Positions 36,701-39,512 of a DNA stretch of 64,000 nucleotides are shown here, piece after piece. Within the stretch, counting starts at the first letter, position 1. Each line of letters opens with the position of its first letter. The stretch spans positions 44,668,942-44,732,941 of the forward strand of contig CM055097.1 of assembly GCA_029204225.1 (NCBI GenBank), written 5' to 3'. The stretch comes from Diphasiastrum complanatum (taxonomy: Eukaryota > Streptophyta > Lycopodiopsida > Lycopodiales > Lycopodiaceae). Below the pieces are notes generated by a model. The model saw nothing but the letters and a program-made list of their open reading frames with translations, did no database searches and had not been told where the DNA came from. Position numbers and translations under genes: made by a program.

Positions 36701-36993
36701 CTTTCTCATCACTTTTCAGAATCTTATGGTTGTTAGGTTCAATTTTTCTTGGAAGATGGACACCTGAGAGCGTCGGAGACTATGCAAGTGGCACAAATCA
36801 CGTTCTACCAACCTATGGTTATGCTAGAATGTTTGGTGGAGTGTCAGTTGACTCCTTTTTAAAGTACATGACTGTACAGTGTTTGACAAAGGAAGGGCTG
36901 AAAGCATTAGGACCATCTGTTGTTAGAATGGCAGAAGTTGAGGGGCTTCATGCCCATAAGCAGGCAGTTTCAGTTCGGCTTTCTGATTCGTAG
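1803..36993 (+). CDS. HDH: Histidinol dehydrogenase, plastid precursor (14 exons)
   Basis: Catalyses the NAD-dependent oxidation of L-histidinol to L-histidine, the last step of histidine biosynthesis; in plants it is a plastid stromal zinc enzyme. Exons: 1803-2067, 2318-2448, 7288-7340, 7629-7701, 33583-33687, 33805-33906, 34010-34081, 34281-34343, 34582-34623, 34759-34818, 35677-35787, 36062-36232, 36487-36577, 36737-36993. All junctions are GT-AG and keep frame, giving 531 aa (plant relatives are about 470; the N-terminus here is longer). Zinc ligands are the Gln at the end of exon 11 plus the His in AEHGPDSQ (exon 12), the Asp of GDYASG and the His of HAHKQAV (exon 14). The catalytic Glu-His pair is in YAPEHL (exon 13). 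[17 protein letters not shown] is the conserved nucleotide-fold segment. No internal stop was seen, so the gene looks functional despite a 25.9 kb intron 4. Confidence 0.95.
2318..2448 (+). CDS. HDH: HDH exon 2
   Basis: Encodes the start of the mature enzyme ([19 protein letters not shown], then [12 protein letters not shown]), close to the plant HDH N-terminus, and ends at GATTCT|GTAAGT in phase 0. Three in-phase acceptors exist, with the exon starting at 2306, 2318 or 2333. The one at 2318 follows the best pyrimidine tract (TTCTCTTACAG), so I chose it; the protein differs by a few residues otherwise. Confidence 0.85.
3295..5615 (+). mobile_element. Truncated Ty3/gypsy retrotransposon (copy 1): LTR, gag, zinc knuckle, start of protease
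   Basis: Starts with an LTR beginning TGTTAGGGACCCAA at 3295, which matches the LTR of the second copy at 18434. A gag start lies near 4416. The Gag core ([44 protein letters not shown]) is followed by a decayed CCHC knuckle ([16 protein letters not shown]) and a protease-like [10 protein letters not shown]. Gag is broken by a 26-bp tandem duplication at 4461-4512, by a TGA at about 4772 where copy 2 has CGA (Arg), and by other frameshifts. The element stops abruptly at about 5615, where an inverted LINE fragment begins. Lies in HDH intron 2, same strand. Confidence 0.85.
5616..6527 (-). mobile_element. Inverted LINE ORF2 C-terminal fragment
   Basis: The minus strand encodes the post-RT region of a non-LTR retrotransposon, nearly identical to the end of the LINE at 25.5-28.2 kb: [40 protein letters not shown], then a Cys/His-rich RT zinc-binding segment with [11 protein letters not shown]. 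Compared with the other copy the cysteine-rich motif is shortened ([14 protein letters not shown] against [17 protein letters not shown]), which removes one Cys. It corresponds to 26803-27715 of that copy, lacks the RT core and the 3' tail, and abuts the broken gypsy copy. A pseudogene fragment. Confidence 0.85.
6528..6591. repeat. (GA)n microsatellite
   Basis: About 32 uninterrupted GA repeats directly at the end of the inverted LINE fragment, followed by a short G run. Confidence 0.95.
6620..6830. repeat. Hairpin-forming foldback plus (TA)n/(GATA)n
   Basis: GCATGTGTAGGAGGATGCAC near 6699 pairs with GTGCATCCTCCTA and CACATGC near 6737-6765 around the centre CCATGCCACCATGG. A second small palindrome (AGGATGCATACATCCT) lies near 6637-6652. 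A (TA)n tract at about 6776-6804 runs into GATA repeats up to about 6826. Probably a small foldback element; no target duplication was identified. Confidence 0.6.
7288..7340 (+). CDS. HDH: HDH exon 3
   Basis: Preceded by TGACAG, encodes [18 protein letters not shown] with the terminal codon split (GA|G), and is followed by GTACGT. Matches the plant HDH segment NPIIDAVRSKGDTAVKEY. Confidence 0.95.
7629..7701 (+). CDS. HDH: HDH exon 4
   Basis: Preceded by TTTGTAG, encodes [19 protein letters not shown] then IPYPQ, and ends CACAG|GTGATT in phase 0. It is the last exon before the 25.9 kb intron. Confidence 0.93.
8160..8770. repeat. Degenerate GC-motif repeats (TTTTCCGACCC and CGTTCCC arrays)
   Basis: From about 8190 to 8390 the motif TTTTCCGA with CCC recurs several times with GGATCGGATCGG in the middle. 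From about 8650 to 8766 CGTTCCC/GTTCCC recurs and the block ends GGCAACTATG. These look like subterminal motif arrays of decayed hAT-type MITEs. Neither end pair nor a target duplication could be fixed. Confidence 0.45.
8990..10188. mobile_element. hAT-type MITE (1.2 kb) with perfect 8-bp target duplication
   Basis: Flanked by the direct repeat CTATGAAG at 8982-8989 and 10189-10196. Ends are inverted: CATAGTTTTGGGAAACG at the left and the complement of CGTTTCCCCAATACTATG at the right. The subterminal zones are full of GGGAAACG/CGTTTCCC in both orientations. The interior holds poly-T, TC/AC microsatellites (about 9598-9648) and a 53-bp tandem duplication (9961-10013 and 10014-10066). No transposase is encoded; the short ORFs inside are repeats of the motif, so it would depend on a related autonomous hAT element. 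Confidence 0.85.
9598..9649. repeat. (CT)n(CA)n microsatellite
   Basis: CT repeats passing directly into CA repeats inside the 8990-10188 MITE. Confidence 0.95.
10507..11234. mobile_element. hAT-type MITE (GTTCCGGAAC family, copy 1)
   Basis: Left end CATAGTTGCCCGTTCCGG, right end CGGAACGGGTTTCTAAG, the inverse of the left end with a few changes. It sits in a TA-rich tract; the flanks ATATATAT and GTATATAT are consistent with, but do not prove, an 8-bp duplication. Same family as 11581-12601. It encloses the foldback at 10716-11134. Confidence 0.65.
10716..11134. mobile_element. Foldback MITE nested in the 10507-11234 element
   Basis: About 50-bp inverted arms: the left contains TGTGACTATCATCTCCTTCA and the right contains GAAGGGGATGATAGTCACAG; both ends carry ACAGAAATT. 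About 0.42 kb overall, no ORF. Target duplication not identified. Confidence 0.65.
11261..11557. mobile_element. GC-rich hAT-type MITE (GTCCG family, degraded copy)
   Basis: Begins CAGACATGAGGGTCCGGGCC and ends GGGTCCTGCTTCCTTAG, the same termini as 11956-12332 and as the larger elements at 12806 and 30159-32929. It has dense GTCCG/CGGAC motifs around an AT-rich core. No clean target duplication, so the insertion may be old or rearranged. Confidence 0.65.
11581..12601. mobile_element. hAT-type MITE (GTTCCGGAAC family, copy 2) with perfect 8-bp target duplication
   Basis: Flanked by TTATAAAC at 11573-11580 and 12602-12609. Left end CTTAGTTGCCCGTTCCGG; right end CGGAACGGGCTTCTAAG. The interior contains a run of diverged repeats around GATATGCGCGATGGTTCAGG (11,8-11.95 kb) and is split by a second MITE at 11956-12332. 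Confidence 0.85.
11956..12332. mobile_element. GC-rich hAT-type MITE (GTCCG family) nested in the previous MITE, perfect 8-bp target duplication
   Basis: Flanked by GTTCAGGG at 11948-11955 and 12333-12340, both lying in the repeat interior of the host MITE. Begins CAGACATGCGCGTCCGGGCC and ends GGGTCCCGCTTCCTTAG. Subterminal GTCCGGAC-type motifs surround an A/T-rich core with internal tandem copies of AACCGAATGCGTCC. Non-coding. Its ends match the transposase-bearing element starting at 12806, so it is probably a non-autonomous member of that family. Confidence 0.85.
12692..12763. mobile_element. Terminal fragment of the GGTACCGCGG hAT family
   Basis: CATAGGTCCCGCAGTACCGG followed by GGTACCGCGG-type palindromes, matching the terminus of the minus-strand hAT at 25.43-25.47 kb. 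It breaks off at a (TA)n tract into which the next hAT inserted. Confidence 0.6.
12764..12804. repeat. (TA)n microsatellite
   Basis: About 20 TA repeats immediately left of the 12806 hAT terminus. Confidence 0.95.
13055..13435. repeat. (GA)n/(GT)n microsatellite leader of hAT-A
   Basis: GA tract at about 13057-13113, mixed GT/GA at 13120-13290, a short telomere-like GGTTTAGGGTTTAGGG near 13325-13341, then (GA)n at about 13388-13435 directly before the transposase ATG. The equivalent leader in hAT-B (30.4-30.7 kb) has the same layout. Confidence 0.85.
13436..15871 (+). pseudogene. hAT transposase (BED finger, DUF659), hAT-A
   Basis: ATG at 13436 opens a BED-type zinc finger ([20 protein letters not shown]). 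A TGA at 13559 interrupts it where the related copy at 30.8 kb has CGA. The frame resumes ([20 protein letters not shown]) and runs through a Pro/Ala-rich linker. From about 13939 comes the DUF659 region ([37 protein letters not shown]). Splice-like donors and acceptors separate later exons: 14577-14823 ([26 protein letters not shown]), 14911-15118 ([17 protein letters not shown]) and 15142 onward ([20 protein letters not shown], then an acidic tail ending near 15871). The C-terminal dimerisation segment expected just before RNRL is absent, so the protein is deleted as well as nonsense-mutated. Confidence 0.85.
16142..16191. repeat. (GA)n microsatellite
   Basis: About 24 GA repeats in the 3' part of hAT-A. 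Shortly after it, CCCTAAACCCTAAC near 16291-16305 is a short telomere-like motif. Confidence 0.95.
16492..17140. repeat. Tandem repeat, about 362-bp period, two units
   Basis: Units begin ATGGTCCAGGAATACA at 16492 and ATGGTCCAAGAATACA at about 16855. Shared landmarks are GGTCAAAATG, GAAACGCAAT, AAATGGACTAGTTTTGCA and the Cys-free GC motif CCGTCCGACGG. The same repeat, with about a 321-bp period, occurs at 31541-32165 in hAT-B. The GA-free, GC-moderate sequence has no ORF I can defend. Confidence 0.8.
17192..17413 (-). pseudogene. Host-like gene fragment of unknown identity within hAT-A
   Basis: The minus strand reads [20 protein letters not shown], then [21 protein letters not shown] plus-strand copy of the same piece lies at about 31000-31150 ([15 protein letters not shown]), and further minus-strand partial copies at 32195-32440 ([16 protein letters not shown]). 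The conservation of the frame between copies suggests a captured coding exon, but I do not recognise the family. Confidence 0.45.
17700..17885 (-). pseudogene. SNF2-type ATPase fragment (left arm copy)
   Basis: The minus strand reads [20 protein letters not shown] then [14 protein letters not shown]. This is the Walker A region (GTGKT with the first Gly changed) and the start of motif Ia of an SNF2-like ATPase. The GTGKT form and the spacing to the W..EF.KW segment resemble plant CLSY/DRD1 proteins rather than standard DEMGLGKT remodelers. No larger ORF; a captured, decayed fragment. Confidence 0.55.
17924..18082. mobile_element. Foldback MITE at the centre of the inverted repeat
   Basis: Arms of about 60 bp: AATTGCTCCG with CGACTCCACGT at the left, and its complement (CACGTGGAGTC then AGAGCAATT) at the right; the middle contains AGACAGCACCCAGTG paired with CACTGGGTGCTATCTCT. 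It may be a separate MITE or the remnant of the inversion junction. Confidence 0.65.
18131..18290 (+). pseudogene. SNF2-type ATPase fragment (right arm copy)
   Basis: The plus strand reads [30 protein letters not shown], stop, then [18 protein letters not shown]. Walker A (GxGKT) followed at normal spacing by a motif Ia-like II-P-SMLLPW-EF-KW block is characteristic of SNF2 helicase-like ATPases of the CLSY/DRD1 type. One stop (TGA) replaces the expected Ala-Pro-Lys stretch. This copy is the better preserved of the two. Confidence 0.6.
18434..18869 (+). repeat. 5' LTR of gypsy copy 2
   Basis: 436 bp, TG...CA ends, directly followed by the initiator-Met PBS. Strongly similar to the sequence starting at 3295. 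Confidence 0.85.
18434..23685 (+). mobile_element. Ty3/gypsy retrotransposon (copy 2), 5' LTR to integrase, 3' end missing
   Basis: The 5' LTR spans 18434-18869 (begins TGTTAGGGACCC, ends TAACA), with the PBS ATGGTATCAGAGCC at 18871-18884. Gag-pol follows to mid-integrase; then the sequence switches abruptly at about 23685 to a minus-strand hAT transposase. No 3' LTR is present. Copy 1 of the same family is at 3295-5615. The [20 protein letters not shown] style is that of chromoviruses, but the chromodomain region is not present to confirm it. Confidence 0.9.
19763..23690 (+). pseudogene. gypsy gag-pol, copy 2
   Basis: Gag begins near 19763, with a stop near 19908. The Gag core ([28 protein letters not shown]) is disrupted near 20308 by a 13-bp insertion. 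It is followed by a CCHC knuckle ([14 protein letters not shown]) and a protease with an unusual [10 protein letters not shown] in place of the usual [46 protein letters not shown]. RNase [12 protein letters not shown] and VADALSRI. Integrase: [24 protein letters not shown], then the D-D-E region ([37 protein letters not shown]). Stops or frameshifts near 20986, 21428, 21658 and 22130 make it inactive. Confidence 0.9.
23695..25108 (-). pseudogene. hAT transposase (BED finger, DUF659), hAT-C
   Basis: A single uninterrupted frame apart from two stops. It starts [20 protein letters not shown] with the BED finger [21 protein letters not shown] Pro/Ser-rich linker (about residues 140-270) follows. 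A TGA at 24281-24283 lies just before the DUF659 part ([20 protein letters not shown]), and a TAG at about 23990 lies in [20 protein letters not shown], where Trp is expected. [13 protein letters not shown] and HTPCAGH mark the RNase H-like core; the frame then enters gypsy antisense sequence. The catalytic C-terminal half and the dimerisation domain are lost. Confidence 0.85.
25429..25475. repeat. GGTACCGCGGTACC palindrome cluster (hAT terminus)
   Basis: GGTACCGCGGTACC, then GGTACCGCGGGACCTATG. Similar clusters lie at 12692-12760 and 29895-29993. Interpreted as the inverted-repeat terminus of the hAT-C/hAT-D family with its subterminal binding motif. Confidence 0.7.
25576..27716 (+). pseudogene. 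LINE ORF2 (reverse transcriptase plus zinc-binding C-terminus)
   Basis: RT segments in order: [35 protein letters not shown], then after a frameshift near 26180 [36 protein letters not shown], and the catalytic [12 protein letters not shown] stop near 26662 interrupts it. The C-terminal region continues ([35 protein letters not shown]) with a Cys-His segment ([20 protein letters not shown]) typical of the zf-RVT domain. The N-terminal endonuclease is missing. Part of it is duplicated and inverted at 5616-6527. Confidence 0.88.
28156..28198. repeat. (CT)n LINE tail
   Basis: TTTC repeats passing into CT repeats directly after the LINE 3' hairpin. Confidence 0.9.
28465..28868 (+). pseudogene. 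hAT transposase N-terminus (BED finger), hAT-D
   Basis: [10 protein letters not shown], then a one-base deletion near 28494 shifts the frame; the other frame continues [40 protein letters not shown] and [20 protein letters not shown], ending at a stop near 28866. Very close to hAT-C over this stretch; everything after residue about 130 is absent. Confidence 0.85.
29019..29520 (-). CDS. Coiled-coil ORF of unknown function inside hAT-D (probably transposon-derived)
   Basis: The minus strand encodes a basic/acidic heptad-like stretch ([36 protein letters not shown]) followed by [20 protein letters not shown] and an acidic tail, ending at 29062 or 29019 depending on frame. A splice-like junction near 29350-29460 could join it to [19 protein letters not shown]. 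Upstream on the same strand (29.65-29.78 kb) a Met-Gly-Glu-Gln repeat ([12 protein letters not shown]) is encoded. Such coiled coils occur in plant DNA-transposon accessory proteins, but I cannot assign a family. Confidence 0.35.
29500..29780. repeat. CTCTCACA and ATGTGCTGCTCTCCC minisatellite-like tracts
   Basis: Repeated GGCTCTCACA/GCCTCTCACA units at about 29510-29630, and repeated CCCATGTGCTGCTCTCCC-type units at about 29690-29780. Confidence 0.6.
30098..30158. repeat. (AT)n(GT)n microsatellite
   Basis: AT repeats passing into about 19 GT repeats, immediately left of the hAT-B terminus. Confidence 0.95.
30440..30708. repeat. (GT)n, (GA)n microsatellite leader of hAT-B
   Basis: GT tracts at about 30441-30510, GA at about 30511-30567 and again at about 30656-30707, ending at the transposase ATG, parallel to hAT-A. 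Confidence 0.9.
30708..31000 (+). pseudogene. hAT transposase N-terminus, hAT-B
   Basis: From the ATG at 30708 a frame shift is needed early; in the open frame it reads [20 protein letters not shown] then [20 protein letters not shown]. Compared with hAT-A, a 33-bp in-frame deletion has removed the [11 protein letters not shown] block, that is both zinc-binding cysteines, leaving the His side. This copy keeps CGA (Arg) where hAT-A has a stop. It stops at about 30998, where the gene-fragment module starts. Confidence 0.8.
31000..31150 (+). pseudogene. Second copy of the unidentified gene fragment, opposite orientation
   Basis: Reads [15 protein letters not shown], stop, [20 protein letters not shown]; matches 17192-17413 (minus). 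Together with the minus-strand copies at 32195-32440 it forms an inverted pair around the tandem repeats of hAT-B. Confidence 0.5.
31541..32165. repeat. Tandem repeat, about 321-bp period, two units
   Basis: GGTCAAAATGGCCCGTCGAC at 31541 and GGTCAAAATGGCCCTTCCAC at 31862; both continue with GAAATGGACTA and the CCGTTTC...GGACAACCTCGATAGGAAC block. Homologous to 16492-17140. Confidence 0.8.
32166..32860. other. hAT-B right part without a gene
   Basis: Contains partial duplications of the gene fragment (AAGTAATTAGTAAGCTGTTG near 32203 and AAGTAATTACTAAGTTGTTG near 32313), then a poly-G/poly-T-rich stretch (32.73-32.85 kb). No gene seen. Confidence 0.6.
33583..36993 (+). CDS. HDH: HDH exons 5-14 (most of the catalytic protein)
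   Basis: Exon 5 [19 protein letters not shown]; exon 6 [10 protein letters not shown] to LMLAI; exon 7 [16 protein letters not shown]; exon 8 [20 protein letters not shown]; exon 9 [14 protein letters not shown]; exon 10 [20 protein letters not shown]; exon 11 [20 protein letters not shown] to SQ; exon 12 [19 protein letters not shown] to MAQ; exon 13 [18 protein letters not shown] to NA; exon 14 [20 protein letters not shown] to RLSDS and a TAG at 36991. All introns here are phase 0 except the last (phase 1), and 103-858 bp long. The largest (34819-35676) has an open stretch with no similarity to HDH and is intron. Confidence 0.96.
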
Positions 36994-37264
36994 TGATGTG
37001 CATTATTTACTGTGACCTATCCACATTGTTGAGCTGGCAATGAGTATTTTATGGACTAGCTGTAATAGTACTTTAGATCCCATGATTGATAAGGTGAAGT
37101 GTGGCCTATTATGAGCACTTGGAATTTTATCCTGAAGTGTATTGGACCAGATTATGTAACTGTGTCTTCAAAACTACGGTGGCCATTTTTGATGAAATTC
37201 ATAACAATGAACTCTCATTCTAAGATGCAGTTCGTTTCACGGCTAGGCAAATTGCTGTAGCAAC
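36994..37264 (+). other. HDH 3' UTR and flank
   Basis: No ORF. The 3' UTR should end here; no canonical AATAAA is obvious. LINE sequence starts within 280 bp of the stop codon. Confidence 0.5.
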
Positions 37265-38115
37265 AAAAGTTGAATTTTGAAGGGCGTCTTTTCCATGCCA
37301 AAAGGCGTATAAGATGAACAAGTACATCAGATAGGATGGCACCAAGACGGAGCAATGCCGTCAAACAACATAACTAAGACCAAACTAACTAGGAAGAGAA
37401 TAATGTCCAAGGTTATATGGAACGAAGACCATTTACAGATTCAACTGGCATCTCTTCAATGCTCTAACTCTCAACCTAACTCTGAACAATCTCAGATATC
37501 TCATCAGTAGCAGCAGGTTTAATATCTACAAATCGAATGATACCATCCCTGTAGATCATCCGCTTTCCATTTGTTAGAGCCTCCTGTTTTGCCTTTTTCC
37601 ATTGAACCTGAATGAAAGTAAGGTCTTCATCCAGGTAAATCGTGGTACCCCGCAGTGTAGATCTCTTCCCTAGCACTTCATGACGACCAGTAGCAGATGC
37701 AAAGCGTATGACAAGAGTGCTTGGATCCTTCTTAGGCCGCCATGCAGTATCCATATCTTTGTGGTGGTGTTGGAGACTCTCTTCAAGAAACTTTTTAGCT
37801 TCACCAACGACATCTTGGGAGTTCGTAATACCTCTGACTTGGACATTAAGAACCTTTTGCTCTTGCAAAGGGCTCTTGGTGAACGTAGTTGAGATAAATG
37901 AAGGTGGAGGTGGTAGAGCAGCAGTATTAGGACTTTTAATCACATCTGCCCAAGATCGGACATCGGTTTGATGTTGTTCCACTTGACTTTTAAGCTGTTG
38001 GATCTTAGCTGAAGAAGTCGAATGAGAGGAAGTTTCGGTTTGTATCATCGATAGACGAATCCAATTTTTGAAGATGAGATTGCACAGCATGGATCATAGC
38101 TTCAGGAAAAAAAAG
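37265..38115 (-). mobile_element. ORF1-only LINE derivative, copy 1
   Basis: On the minus strand: ORF1 (38090-37476), about 170 bp of 3' UTR, then the 3' hairpin (ATGCC-AAAA-GGCGT on the + strand at 37295-37308) within the same consensus TTATACGCCTTTTGGCATGG as the LINE at 28.1 kb. No RT is present between ORF1 and the 3' end. Its 5' end abuts the CT tail of copy 2. Confidence 0.7.
37476..38090 (-). CDS. LINE ORF1-like RNA-binding protein (205-codon ORF)
   Basis: The open frame includes a short coiled coil (SSAKIQQLKSQVEQHQTDVR), a Ser/Pro hinge (SPNTAALPPPPSFISTTF), then a folded region starting KVLNVQVRGITNSQDVVGEA with a C-terminal IYLDEDLTFIQVQWKKAKQE and MIYRDGIIRFVDIKP. The strand-helix pattern and the L-V-DEDLT-Q-K-A block resemble the ORF1 proteins of plant L1-type LINEs, which bind element RNA. 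It is intact over this length, but its N-terminal part upstream (QSHLQKLDSSI near 38050) is in another frame. Confidence 0.6.
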   Translation of the reverse strand: MLCNLIFKNWIRLSMIQTETSSHSTSSAKIQQLKSQVEQHQTDVRSWADVIKSPNTAALPPPPSFISTTFTKSPLQEQKVLNVQVRGITNSQDVVGEAKKFLEESLQHHHKDMDTAWRPKKDPSTLVIRFASATGRHEVLGKRSTLRGTTIYLDEDLTFIQVQWKKAKQEALTNGKRMIYRDGIIRFVDIKPAATDEISEIVQS

Positions 38116-38128
38116 TTTTTCTCGATGG

Positions 38129-38130
38129 CT

Positions 38131-38206
<76 letters not shown>
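38129..38206. repeat. (GA)n, the tail of LINE derivative copy 2
   Basis: About 39 GA repeats; on the minus strand this is (CT)n directly after TTAGTAAAG and the hairpin of copy 2. Confidence 0.95.
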
Positions 38207-38207
<1 letters not shown>

Positions 38208-39025
38208 TACTAACGTCTTTTCCATGCCAAAAGGCATATAAGACGAACCGGTACATCACATAAGATGGAAACCATATAGATTAATGCAGTCAGCAACAGG
38301 ACTAAAAACGAATCTAACCAAGAAGAGATTTTATAACCAGGATTATATGGTATCAGTGTTTCATGACCGGTTCGAATCGGGCGGTTCAACAGATTCGAAC
38401 CGGCCAGGTGAGGTTCGAATTGGCCGATTTGAATATTTGGGGCCATTTTGAATCTTTTACTCTTAGTCGATTCGAACAGGTTTTCGATTCGATTCGAATC
38501 GGAACCGCGATTCCTTGTTCGAATCGCCGATTCGTGAAACATTCTATGATATGTAGACCATTTACTAATTGGACATCTCTTTATTTCTCTTACTCTGATT
38601 CTATCTCAAAATTCAAACTCTCATCAACCATAGGCTTACGATCCACAAATCTAATATTACCATCTCGATAAATAAGCGGCTTTCAGTTGATTGAGCTTTT
38701 TGTCATGCCTTATATTATGGCATTGGGATGAATGTAAGATCTTCATCCAAGTAGATTTTGGAATCCCGCAATTTAGATCTCTTCCCCAAACCTTCATGTC
38801 GATGAGACATTGAGGTGAAGCGGATGACGAGAGTCTCCGAGACCTTAGGCCGCAAAGCAGTTTCCATACCTATGCTATGGTGTTACAGATTCTCACCCAA
38901 AAACTTTTTAGTTTCTTCAACAACATTTTTGGATTTCAGAATACCTTTAACATGAACATCAAGAGCTTTTGTGCTCTCGCAAACGACTCTTAGTGAAAGT
39001 GGTTGAGCTAAATGAAGGTGAAGGC
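38207..39025 (-). mobile_element. ORF1-only LINE derivative, copy 2 (3' part)
   Basis: Diverged copy of 37265-38115 with the perfect hairpin (ATGCC-AAAA-GGCAT at 38224-38237). ORF1 is decayed by frameshifts. It is interrupted by a 0.2 kb insertion at about 38352-38545 and, at 39026, by an LTR element; it continues at 43494. Confidence 0.7.
38352..38545. mobile_element. Small MITE with GATTCGAATC motif arrays
   Basis: Inserted relative to LINE copy 1 (TTATATGG at 37420 against the split at 38342/38548). Ends read CAGTGTTTCATGACCGG and the complement of TTCGTGAAACATTCTATG; the interior repeats TTCGAATCGG/GATTCGAA about eight times. The target duplication is imperfect. Confidence 0.6.
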
Positions 39026-39512
39026 CGTTACGTCCATGTCTAGTATGTGGGATTTGGAATAATTTTTGACATGGATAGCCGGTTTCTCCAGTGTATATGG
39101 TTATTAGTTATGCCTCGTCATTCCGGGCTTGGCTAGTAAAATAATTAATAATCATATGAGGGCTTAGACCTATAATTGGACATAGGAGCACTTGCATGAT
39201 GTTTGACTGCTATAATGCAAGAATAAGAGGTCAATTGCTTATTCAAGTTGCATGGGGATCCTAAGAGAAATATTCTCTCCTCATGAGAGATAATATATAC
39301 TAGTGGAAACTCGCCCATCTACCTATTGGATTTTCTGATCCTTGAAGCCAAGAGCCCCTCCTCTCTTGCATTCATTCACTATGGCATGGGGGTGATGTGG
39401 TTAGGGTATTGGTTGGGCATTTTCTCTTTTGGTTGGGTGGTTTTGCTCCACAGGTGTCCTTTTGGTTGCATGCAACAGGATCTAATCGGATCTTCACTAG
39501 GCGATCTTTACA
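39026..39512 (+). repeat. 5' LTR
   Basis: Starts CGTTACGTCCATG (the right copy has the canonical TG) and ends TTTACA. Confidence 0.88.
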
